NCBI RefSeq assembly: GCF_004923255.1
Contig: NZ_QYRT01000030.1
Coordinates: 1 to 46,605 of the forward strand
From: Subtercola vilae
GTDB lineage: Bacteria; Actinomycetota; Actinomycetes; Actinomycetales; Microbacteriaceae
Reading direction: 5' to 3'
DNA: 46,605 bases
The notes below the pieces were generated by a model. That model did not search any database. It saw nothing but the letters and a program-made list of their open reading frames with translations, and was not told where the DNA came from. How positions within the stretch are numbered: position 1 is the first letter of the stretch; the number at the start of each line of letters is the position of its first letter. This document shows, in pieces, positions 1 to 4,932 of this stretch. The translations under genes and the position numbers were made by a program.

Positions 1-45
1 GCCCCTTTCTTCGGAGCGCACAATGAACCGCTCAGCGGAGATCAC
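1..45 (-). CDS. Partial small phage-type ORF cut by the window edge
   Basis: A GTG codon overlaps the stop of the preceding Cys-rich gene (GTGA overlap) and opens a frame of 15 codons (MISAERFIVRSEERG) that runs off the left edge. A GAGGTG stretch lies about 8 nt upstream of the GTG. The overlap matches the pattern of the rest of this leftward operon, which is the main reason to call it. Too little is visible to suggest a function. Confidence 0.4.
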   Translation of the reverse strand, partial: MISAERFIVRSEERG

Positions 46-164
46 GAGCACACCTCGGCGCATTCCTCCACATGGCAGGCAGGGCCACCGCAGACCATGC
101 AGCACTTCACGACAGGCAGGCTGGGGTCGAAGTGTTCACGGAGGTTAGAGAAACCATCGGTCAT
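42..164 (-). CDS. 40-aa Cys-rich putative zinc-binding protein
   Basis: The start ATG overlaps the TGA of the upstream 150-aa gene as ATGA, indicating translational coupling. The product has five cysteines and a histidine in its last 20 residues (CCMVCGGPACHVEECAEVC), giving CxxCGGPxCHxxxC-like spacing typical of small zinc ribbons. No membrane segment is seen. Such mini zinc-finger proteins are common in actinophage accessory operons, so DNA binding or a protein adaptor role is possible, but that is inference. The longer frame back to 227 is not preferred because the coupled start is clean. Confidence 0.55.
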   Translation of the reverse strand: MTDGFSNLREHFDPSLPVVKCCMVCGGPACHVEECAEVCS

Positions 165-613
165 GAGGCAAGCGCTTCGAGCTTCGCGAGGTCGAGTTTC
201 GCGGCCGCCGACATCAGCGACCCGCACTCGTACTCGACGTCATCGACTTCGACATCGATGTAGGTGGTCTCGGGGCGCTTGATGGTCTTCTTGCCGACGA
301 CCACGGGAGTGCATACCTGCTCACGCGAAACCCAAACATCGACCTTGCACGTGCCGAGCTTCCCCGTGAACACCATGTACTGGCCTTTAAAATCCGTCTT
401 CTTGTCCCACTTGCCGCCGATTCTCCTGACAGCATCAGCGGCTGTTGATGCATCCATCGCGTGGATACTGAAACGCGAATAACAGTCGCTGGGGAAAAGC
501 ACCGCCCCCCAGTCGTCCTGATTGGCTTCACGCCACTCGGCAAGAAACCGGAGATCGTCAAGGAAATTCTCGACCTCGTTTCGCTCGACCGGTTCATTGG
601 TGATGAGGCTCAT
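161..613 (-). CDS. Phage-type hypothetical protein, 150 aa
   Basis: Starts MSLITNEPVERNEVENFLDD at the ATG at 613, which has an AAAGG motif 7-8 nt upstream and overlaps the end of the 49-aa membrane peptide (ATGA). The in-frame extension upstream to 751 reads through that peptide gene in another frame and is Arg-rich, so it is rejected. The protein looks soluble and acidic at both ends, with a central part rich in aromatic and Lys residues (GKWDKKTDFKGQYMVF). No family is recognised. It belongs to the tightly packed leftward operon of the element. Confidence 0.6.
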   Translation of the reverse strand: MSLITNEPVERNEVENFLDDLRFLAEWREANQDDWGAVLFPSDCYSRFSIHAMDASTAADAVRRIGGKWDKKTDFKGQYMVFTGKLGTCKVDVWVSREQVCTPVVVGKKTIKRPETTYIDVEVDDVEYECGSLMSAAAKLDLAKLEALAS

Positions 614-759
614 GATTTTGACCTTTCGGTTGAGTTTTGATGTGCGGCGATACCGGCGCAGAGGATGCAGGCGGCACCGCAAAGAAGAGTGAGCGAATCG
701 ACCACGATCACGGCCCGCCAAACGAACAAAACGAACAGGGCCAGAGTGCAAATTTTCAT
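610..759 (-). CDS. 49-aa small membrane protein
   Basis: This short frame begins at an ATG sharing its A with the stop of the upstream gene (TGATG) and ends with a TGA overlapping the next ATG (ATGA). The product starts MKICTLALFVLFVWRAVIVV and continues with a second hydrophobic stretch containing three cysteines (CGAACILC), ending in a polar tail QNSTERSKS. Two membrane segments, or a signal anchor plus one segment, are likely. The gene exactly fills the gap between its neighbours, which is the best support. Function unknown. Confidence 0.6.
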   Translation of the reverse strand: MKICTLALFVLFVWRAVIVVDSLTLLCGAACILCAGIAAHQNSTERSKS

Positions 760-1004
760 CATTCGGGCCACCCGTTCGTCATCGGGTCTGCGATACCGAG
801 CCCGGTATCGTCTAGCCCCTGGTTGATGCGGTGGGCGGTGCGGTGGTCACGAACCCACGCGTTGACCGCAGCCTTCGATGACTCGTCAAAGCCGGTGTAA
901 GTCGTGTTCGTGGAAACGTTCTCGAGTTCGCAGCCCACGCAGTACGCGCCCATCGTGCTTTCGGCAACATCCATTTCGCGTCTGATGTCAGGAAGCGCGC
1001 CCAT
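759..1004 (-). CDS. Phage-type hypothetical protein, 81 aa
   Basis: Begins MGALPDIRREMDVAEST; the ATG overlaps the TGA of the upstream 26-codon frame (TGATG), favouring this start over the internal Met at residue 11. The protein is polar, has a single CxxC pair (YCVGC) near residue 22, and a central stretch NAWVRDHRTAHRINQGL that could be helical. No domain is recognised. It is followed by the 49-aa membrane peptide with a 1-nt overlap. Membership in the compact operon is the main evidence that it is expressed. Confidence 0.5.
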   Translation of the reverse strand: MGALPDIRREMDVAESTMGAYCVGCELENVSTNTTYTGFDESSKAAVNAWVRDHRTAHRINQGLDDTGLGIADPMTNGWPE

Positions 1005-1084
1005 CAGTACGCCGCCAACCGGCTCAGGCCGAACAGGCTAAACACCCAGAACACGACGACCACAACCGCCGCGAGAGTCAGCAT
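1004..1084 (-). CDS. 26-aa putative membrane peptide
   Basis: A 27-codon frame, MLTLAAVVVVVFWVFSLFGL followed by SRLAAY, lies between the 58-aa membrane protein and the 81-aa gene. It is preceded by AAGTGAG and its TGA overlaps the next ATG. It would be a single transmembrane helix. Very short, so it may be only a leader that couples translation of the 81-aa gene. The exact fit into the overlap chain is the only support. Confidence 0.35.
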   Translation of the reverse strand: MLTLAAVVVVVFWVFSLFGLSRLAAY

Positions 1085-1089
1085 CGGTC

Positions 1090-1266
1090 TCACTTGACCA
1101 TCACCACCAACGCGACAACGCACGCCCAAAACAGCAACGAAACCACCACCGCGTTACCCACACCACGGAACACCCGAACCGTCTCAACATCAGGCGACAT
1201 CCCAGGCGGGCGAGGATGGATCACGAGAGTAGAGGTGCGGTACTGGCCATGCACGGCGCGGATCAC
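1090..1266 (-). CDS. 58-aa single-pass membrane protein
   Basis: The GTG at 1266 overlaps the stop of the upstream gene (GTGA) and has a GGGCAGG motif 7 nt upstream, so it is chosen over the GTG at 1296. The N-terminal 35 residues are polar (VIRAVHGQYRTSTLVIHPRP); the C-terminal 22 residues form one hydrophobic helix ending VVMVK. This N-in or N-out tail-anchored layout is common for small phage membrane proteins, but no family is recognised and no function is proposed. Confidence 0.5.
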   Translation of the reverse strand: MIRAVHGQYRTSTLVIHPRPPGMSPDVETVRVFRGVGNAVVVSLLFWACVVALVVMVK

Positions 1267-1436
1267 AAGACAACCTGCCCACGAATCCGCGCCCACGCAC
1301 GCACCACGAGCGGGGCACGAACAGGCGGGACATCAACGGGCCACACAGCAGCAGCAGTTGCCCAGAACATCGGCTCATGCCGCAGCTCATCGACGGTCGG
1401 CTTGATCATTTTTGTAATCTCTTCGATACGGGTCAT
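1263..1436 (-). CDS. 57-aa hypothetical protein
   Basis: Starts MTRIEEITKMIKPTVDELRH at an ATG preceded by GAGAAGGAACACGAA, essentially the same leader sequence as the start of the upstream Ala/Tyr-repeat gene (AGAAGGAACACGAA). This duplicated ribosome-binding module decides the start. The product has a charged N-terminal helix and a W/P/V-rich middle (AAVWPVDVPPVRAP). The stop overlaps the next GTG start. Function unknown; probably an element accessory gene. Confidence 0.55.
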   Translation of the reverse strand: MTRIEEITKMIKPTVDELRHEPMFWATAAAVWPVDVPPVRAPLVVRAWARIRGQVVL

Positions 1437-1449
1437 TTCGTGTTCCTTC

Positions 1450-2088
1450 TCAGGCGTGGGTGAACATTTTGGTGACCGCCGTGGCGACCGCTTCGGGGTT
1501 AGGGGTAGGCGATTCTGTGCCGGTGAGTTTCTTGAATAGGTCGATGACCTCCCACGCCAGCGACACCTTGTAATCGGAGGCGGAGTAGGTGGCGGAGTAG
1601 GTGGCGGAGGCGGCGTAGGCGGCGTAGGCGGCGGAGGCGTAGGCGGAGTAGGTGGCGTAGGCGTAGGCGGCGGCCGGCTTGTTCGCATCGATCGGATCGT
1701 CAGCCCAACGCTCGGCCGCCTCAATCCACCCGAGCGCCTCACCCGTCTCGTCAAGATGCAAAACTTTGCGGGCGGCAAGCACCGCGCACCTCACATACAC
1801 AACCTGCAACTCAACTGCGGTCAGGGTGTGCGCTGTCGTGCCGACCGTTGCATGCCCCAGATCGAGAGCGATGATCGAATTCGCGGCCGACAACCGGCCA
1901 TCAGAATCCGCGAGCCTGTCATTCACGACCTGCACAATCTGAGACAGCATCCGGTCAGAGCAGGCCGGGTAATCCGTGATCGTCGTGTCGCCGTTCTCCC
2001 AGCTCACTAAGTTCATCGCGCAACCCTTCCCGGAACCGGCCTCATGGCTGCCACGAGAGAGGGTCAGGGGCTCAAAAATGTTGTTCAT
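1450..2088 (-). CDS. Ala/Tyr-repeat phage-type protein, 212 aa
   Basis: Start ATG at 2088 with AGAAGG 7 nt upstream. Residues 1-135 look globular, with VQVVNDRLADSDGRL followed by a conserved-looking segment on the hydrophobic AVELQVVYVRCAVLAARKVL helix and ERWADDPIDANKPAAA. Residues about 136-170 are a low-complexity run of Ala, Tyr, Ser and Thr in AYA/ATYS units; the rest (LAWEVIDLFKKLTG) is helical. Proteins with Ala-aromatic repeats of this sort occur in actinophage genomes, where their role is unclear. The repeat DNA can vary in length without shifting frame if it changes by multiples of three. Confidence 0.7.
   Translation of the reverse strand: MNNIFEPLTLSRGSHEAGSGKGCAMNLVSWENGDTTITDYPACSDRMLSQIVQVVNDRLADSDGRLSAANSIIALDLGHATVGTTAHTLTAVELQVVYVRCAVLAARKVLHLDETGEALGWIEAAERWADDPIDANKPAAAYAYATYSAYASAAYAAYAASATYSATYSASDYKVSLAWEVIDLFKKLTGTESPTPNPEAVATAVTKMFTHA
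1576..1674 (-). repeat. In-frame GGCGGAGTAGGT/GGCGTA tandem repeat
   Basis: About 100 bp are built from GGCGGAGTAGGT, GGCGTA and GGCGGA units on the plus strand. On the coding (minus) strand these read as Ala-Tyr, Ala-Thr-Tyr-Ser and Ala-Ser units. All units are multiples of three, so copy changes keep the frame of the host gene. Confidence 0.75.
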
Positions 2089-2112
2089 TTCGTGTTCCTT
2101 CTTCTAGGTGAG

Positions 2113-2136
2113 TGCAGCGCCCGGAATTGAACCGGG
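2113..2136 (-). other. tRNA T-arm-like fragment (possible tRNA 3' remnant)
   Basis: On the minus strand CCCGG-TTCAATT-CCGGG has the exact form of a tRNA T stem and loop and is followed by CGCTGCA-C, as an acceptor strand plus discriminator would be. No matching 5' acceptor (TGCAGCG) or D arm is found in the 150 nt upstream, so a complete tRNA is not supported. It could be a degraded phage tRNA or a remnant of a tRNA used for integration. Confidence 0.3.
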
Positions 2137-2146
2137 AAAGAGCCTT

Positions 2147-2491
2147 TACTCCCGCCGCGCCTGACATGCCGCCGGATGACCCTTCACCCGAAAACGCAGC
2201 GTTATTGGCCGCAGCCCACTCAGCCCGAAAGCTTCGATAGGTTGACCGCGACCCGGCCAGGCTTGAAACTTCGCAGGGCTCTCACCTCCTGCTATCTCCC
2301 CGCCACGCGGGGGCATCCCGGGCCACAAAATACGACCCGAAACAGTCACTATGGAGTTATCAAAAAGCGGATTGAAGCTCCTTGGTAGGCGCGACAATTA
2401 GTGCCCCCCACCGGTCCGTGACTGGGAGGCTAAGAGGTTGGGTGATGACCGTGCGGGATGAGCCTGTTTGCACCGCACAGCCACCAAGCTG
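2147..2491. other. Gap without a confident gene
   Basis: About 345 bp between the T-arm fragment and the hairpin pair. A minus-strand TTG frame (2146-2397, 83 codons) and an overlapping plus-strand frame both exist, but neither has a good start signal or a recognisable product. On the plus strand GATAG (about 2236) and CTATC (about 2292) could close a helix around a GCAGG/CCTGC hairpin, so a structured RNA is possible but unproven. Confidence 0.3.
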
Positions 2492-2500
2492 TTAGGGTGC

Positions 2501-2527
2501 CCCGGCCCCGTTACAGGCAGGGCCGGG
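2501..2527. terminator. Perfect 8-bp GC hairpin near end of leftward unit
   Basis: CCCGGCCC at 2501-2508 pairs with GGGCCGGG at 2520-2527 around an 11-nt loop. It has no following T-run on either strand. It may stop leftward transcription after the broken gene, or stop rightward transcripts before the 2623 gene. Confidence 0.4.
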
Positions 2528-2536
2528 ACGCGGCGA

Positions 2537-2616
2537 CGTAGGAGAGCCGCCGCCTACTCCTACGATTGGGGAATTGGCCTCAGGTGTAACAAGCACCCGA
2601 GCCGCAACCGTAGGAG
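2537..2616 (+). promoter_or_regulatory. Switchable leader masking an SD sequence
   Basis: CGTAGGAG occurs at 2537-2544 and again at 2609-2616, the second copy being the ribosome-binding site 6 nt before the ATG at 2623. CTCCTACG at 2557-2564 is perfectly complementary to both. Thus an 8-bp hairpin with the first copy leaves the site open, whereas pairing with the second copy would hide it. The arrangement is seen directly; the regulatory role is inferred. Confidence 0.45.
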
Positions 2617-2622
2617 AAGCGC

Positions 2623-2868
2623 ATGAGCAACATGAGAAACCATGGAAACGAGTCTGTTCAGGCTGTGGCAGCGTTTCACACATGGCACTCGATAAGGACT
2701 TACAACCCAAACCAGCCTGGGATTGATCCTTGGATGCGTGACGTGCTCGTATCTCTTCAGGGCACTCTTCAGGTGCTTGCCCAGACCCAGAATGCTCTAG
2801 CAGAAGAAAGCGATCGGCAATCAAGCCGTCTAGACCAGATCGAGCGGTGGGTGCGTCAGCAGCAGTGA
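2623..2868 (+). CDS. 81-aa phage-type protein, opposite to its neighbours
   Basis: MSNMRNHGNESVQAVAAFHT starts at an ATG with TAGGAG 6 nt upstream. The C-terminal half (about residues 43-81) is a Gln-rich amphipathic helix with the heptad look of a coiled coil, ending ERWVRQQQ. No family is recognised. Base composition is noticeably poorer in G+C than its surroundings, and it is the only plus-strand gene inside an otherwise leftward operon, suggesting separate acquisition. Its stop coincides with the point where the opposing frame loses protein-like character. Confidence 0.6.
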   Translation: MSNMRNHGNESVQAVAAFHTWHSIRTYNPNQPGIDPWMRDVLVSLQGTLQVLAQTQNALAEESDRQSSRLDQIERWVRQQQ

Positions 2869-2967
2869 TCGAATCGACCACAATCCGAAAACGGGTCGCA
2901 AGCTTATCCAGTTCGGCTAGAGCCTGCTCATATGAGGCAGGAGCGAAGGTGTCCCACGGTTCGTCGT

Positions 2968-3483
2968 TCATGCTGCGCGCGCCTGCTCGTGCTCGGCAGC
3001 CTTCGGCGGGAACCCGCCACCCTCAGCAGCAGCACCGAACGTTCCGAACCTCACCAGCACCGGCAACGCAGCATCGTACGACTCACGCCACACGTCATAC
3101 GCGAGTTGGGCATTGCGGAGGTTCCGGTAGCGCACCGTGTCCATGTCGCGAAGATCAGATGCCGTCACATCACGCCACGCTTTACGACGGCCCGCGCCGA
3201 GCGTCACCACAACATCGAGGAGTTCGTCAGTGATCTCGAAAACGCCCTGACCTGTCGCAGCGACACGGAGAATCGCGTCGGCCTTCTTGCCGTCCGACTC
3301 ATCCACCCGCATCAGCTCGGAACGGATGAACGTGTCCAGTTCGTACGTCAACCGGCCTGCCGAGATCTCGGTTGCGATCCTGGCACTGACGACCATGAAC
3401 GTGTCTTGCCGCTCAGCGCCCTCAGGGCCAGCCTCAGCAGTCGCTTCCCGATACATGCGGGTCACGGTCTCTAGCCACTTCAT
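2968..3483 (-). CDS. Phage-type hypothetical protein, 171 aa
   Basis: The ATG at 3483 (MKWLETVTRMYREATAEAGP) shares its A with the stop of the upstream gene and has GGGAG 6 nt before it, so it is preferred over the ATG at 3495. The product is charged and probably all-helical, with a basic centre (GAGRRKAWRDVTASDLRDMD) and a segment LRNAQLAYDVWRESYDAALP. Similar small conserved proteins occur next to ParB-like genes in actinobacterial prophages, though I cannot name a family. The gene sits in the early-type operon directly after the ParB-like protein. Confidence 0.65.
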   Translation of the reverse strand: MKWLETVTRMYREATAEAGPEGAERQDTFMVVSARIATEISAGRLTYELDTFIRSELMRVDESDGKKADAILRVAATGQGVFEITDELLDVVVTLGAGRRKAWRDVTASDLRDMDTVRYRNLRNAQLAYDVWRESYDAALPVLVRFGTFGAAAEGGGFPPKAAEHEQARAA

Positions 3484-4235
3484 CAGATCTCCCATTCGCG
3501 TGCGAGTTGTGTGATGCCGGCCGCGATGAGGCGCAACGTTTTTGCTGTCACCCGGTCGCGGTCAGCGGGTGAAACAGCATCCTTACCGCGCGGCCACCAG
3601 TCGCCTACGAGGCGTTCCCGGTACTCGGTGACATCGGTTTGCGCCATCGTGAAAACGGCTGCTGCGAAGTCCTGCGCGCCCCGCTCGGCGTTCTTCTGGT
3701 CTGCGTCCTCATGGGAGGGCGCGGCGGGCGCTGGGCGGGGTGCGGCTTGCGGGTACGACTTACCGTCGAGGCCAGTCACGCGGGCCGTGGGCTCGTCATA
3801 GACGATCTCGGCGGTGATGACCGTGCCGTCGGCGGGGTCGATCCAGACGGATGCCAGCGGCGGGCGCTCACGTTCGAATACTTGATGCGCAGGTGTTGCA
3901 TTTGCAACACGTGCGATGTCGCGAGTCACGGTTGAGAAGTCAACGCCAACGATGGGGGCGATTGCCCGCGCCGAGAGTCCTTGATCGCTAAGCATCGTCA
4001 CGACGTTCTGCCGTTCGAGGCGTTCGAGCTTCAGCGGGTTCTCGCCCAACGTTTCCGCCAGGTAAGCCGTCCACGATGCGTAGCCGAGCATCTGCCAGAC
4101 GTTGCCGCTATGCGCTTCCTCAACGAGAGTCGCGAGGTTGTCAAGACCACGGCGGGCAGACTTCGCTGCCGACTGGATATCGAGCGTGAGACGCTGCGCC
4201 TCAACCTTCGAGAACATGCGTACGGCGAGAGTCAC
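3483..4235 (-). CDS. ParB-like helix-turn-helix protein of the element
   Basis: This 250-aa protein starts at a GTG overlapping the stop of the excisionase-like gene (GTGA). Residues about 80-110 (LSDQGLSARAIAPIVGVDFS then TVTRDI) form a ParB/recombination-directionality-style HTH for site-specific DNA binding, and residues 155-162 carry GLDGKSYP, a motif I associate with actinobacterial phage and plasmid HTH proteins. An Ala/Pro-rich linker (about 163-180) leads to a C-terminal helical domain. The likely role is DNA binding in control, partition or replication of the element. Family assignment is by motif only. Confidence 0.6.
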   Translation of the reverse strand: MTLAVRMFSKVEAQRLTLDIQSAAKSARRGLDNLATLVEEAHSGNVWQMLGYASWTAYLAETLGENPLKLERLERQNVVTMLSDQGLSARAIAPIVGVDFSTVTRDIARVANATPAHQVFERERPPLASVWIDPADGTVITAEIVYDEPTARVTGLDGKSYPQAAPRPAPAAPSHEDADQKNAERGAQDFAAAVFTMAQTDVTEYRERLVGDWWPRGKDAVSPADRDRVTAKTLRLIAAGITQLAREWEI

Positions 4236-4441
4236 GATGCCACCGCCGCGGGGGTGGGAGATGAGAGCGCTTCTAGGTCGGCTCTGTTGTAGCGGCGGTG
4301 ACCTGTGACTGGGAGTTTGAATGATCGGATGGTGCCAGCGTCTGCCATACGGGCTAACGTTTTGCTACTGACGAATGCGATCTTCACTCCCTCACGGGGA
4401 GGAACATATTCCTCAGTGTCATGTTCGGGCTTCGTTGTCAT
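4232..4441 (-). CDS. Excisionase / MerR-like HTH protein, 69 aa
   Basis: Residues 26-60 (VSSKTLARMADAGTIRSFKL then PVTGHRRYNRADLEAL) match the winged-helix fold of phage excisionases and MerR-type HTH proteins, in which the turn is followed by a GHRRY wing. I use the ATG at 4441; a TTG at 4462 would add 7 residues. No clear Shine-Dalgarno sequence precedes either, so the message may be leaderless. It is the first gene of the leftward operon, divergent from the XRE repressor, as in phage lysis-lysogeny or excision switches. Confidence 0.65.
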   Translation of the reverse strand: MTTKPEHDTEEYVPPREGVKIAFVSSKTLARMADAGTIRSFKLPVTGHRRYNRADLEALSSPTPAAVAS

Positions 4442-4454
4442 GTCAGCGACGCTA

Positions 4455-4531
4455 CATGACAAATCGGCATAATCAGGATATTTGACCTATTTATTTGCCA
4501 TGTTGTCCAATTTGTCGGTAAAGTGGCATGC
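4455..4531 (+). promoter_or_regulatory. Divergent promoter/operator of the immunity switch
   Basis: For the repressor, TTGCCA (4495-4500), an 18-nt spacer and TAAAGT (4519-4524) form a promoter whose start would fall at or next to the ATG at 4532. GACAAAT at 4458-4464 and ATTTGTC at 4510-4516 are an inverted pair, and several TTTGNCC-like half-sites (for example 4481-4487, 4494-4500) lie between. These are candidate repressor operators. The leftward promoter was not located with confidence. Confidence 0.45.
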
Positions 4532-4876
4532 ATGAACAGACAAGCCAATCAGACAGAGATACTCGAACGAGACCTCGACATTGAGATCGGGCGTCGCGTA
4601 CATCAGCGGATGTGGGAACAGCACATCAAGCAAACAGATCTTGCTGCATCTCTTGGGCTAGACCAGACAGCCGTTTCAAAAAAGAACCGCGGCAGTCAGT
4701 CATACAGCGTCAAGCAGCTAAAGGTGATTGCATTCAAACTTGATACTTCGGTCGCCTACCTAGTTGGCGAAACCAATGTCATTTCTCCGACCGATCCAGA
4801 TGCAGTAGGCTCGTCCGTGGCATCAAGCCATGCCGCCTTAGCTCAGTCGGTAGAGCGATTCACTCGTAATGAATAG
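4532..4876 (+). CDS. XRE-family repressor ending inside tRNA-Thr
   Basis: A 114-aa protein with a Cro/C1-type HTH at about residues 33-80: KQTDLAASLGLDQTAVSKKN, then VKQLKVIAFKLDTSVAYLVG. It probably represses the leftward operon and its own promoter. The GTG at 4523 falls within the -10 box, so the ATG at 4532, giving a leaderless mRNA, is chosen. G+C content is lower than in the chromosome to the right. Codons 101-114 (AALAQSVERFTRNE) are the first 42 nt of tRNA-Thr read in frame, with the stop at 4874-4876 in the tRNA. This points to an integration junction. Confidence 0.75.
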   Translation: MNRQANQTEILERDLDIEIGRRVHQRMWEQHIKQTDLAASLGLDQTAVSKKNRGSQSYSVKQLKVIAFKLDTSVAYLVGETNVISPTDPDAVGSSVASSHAALAQSVERFTRNE

Positions 4877-4907
4877 GTCATCAGTTCGATTCTGATAGGC
4901 GGCCCCA
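4832..4907 (+). tRNA. tRNA-Thr (CGT anticodon)
   Basis: A complete cloverleaf: acceptor GCCGCCT/AGGCGGC, D arm GCTC/GAGC, anticodon stem ATTCA/TGAAT with loop CTCGTAA (anticodon CGT, reading ACG), T stem ATCAG/CTGAT with loop TTCGATT, and an encoded CCA at 4905-4907. It sits exactly at the border between the phage-like region and the chromosome-type genes, and is probably the integration site. Confidence 0.93.
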
Positions 4908-4932
4908 GTTCCAAGTGCAACGGAGATCTTCA

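Larger units (their letters stand above)
2492..2971 (-). pseudogene. Probable 3'-replaced phage gene (N-terminal part intact)
   Basis: The ATG overlaps the stop of the upstream 171-aa gene (ATGA), and the first 35-40 residues (MNDEPWDTFAPASYEQALAE and onward to about 2866) look like a normal acidic helical protein. Downstream of about 2866 the frame becomes Cys/Pro-rich and is simply the antisense of the well-formed plus-strand gene at 2623-2868. The change coincides with that gene's stop, suggesting that an inserted or recombined segment replaced the original 3' end. Whether the 159-aa chimera is made is unknown. Confidence 0.45.

Noticed and set aside
161-751. Long start of the 150-aa phage gene at 751
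   Set aside because: The extra 46 residues are Arg-rich and out of phase with the coupled 49-aa membrane peptide gene that fills the same DNA.
1576-1674. Repeat considered as a CRISPR array
   Set aside because: Units are 6-12 bp with no spacers and lie in frame inside a coding gene.
2221-2300. Second tRNA or cobalamin-type riboswitch
   Set aside because: Some helices can be drawn, but no cloverleaf and none of the conserved riboswitch boxes could be placed.
2146-2397. 83-codon minus-strand frame (TTG start) near the T-arm fragment
   Set aside because: No convincing ribosome site, mixed codon use and no recognisable product; kept only as a note in the gap description.
1-4907. Known anti-phage defence system in the element
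   Set aside because: No nuclease, helicase, methyltransferase, toxin-antitoxin or other recognisable defence domain is visible in these genes.
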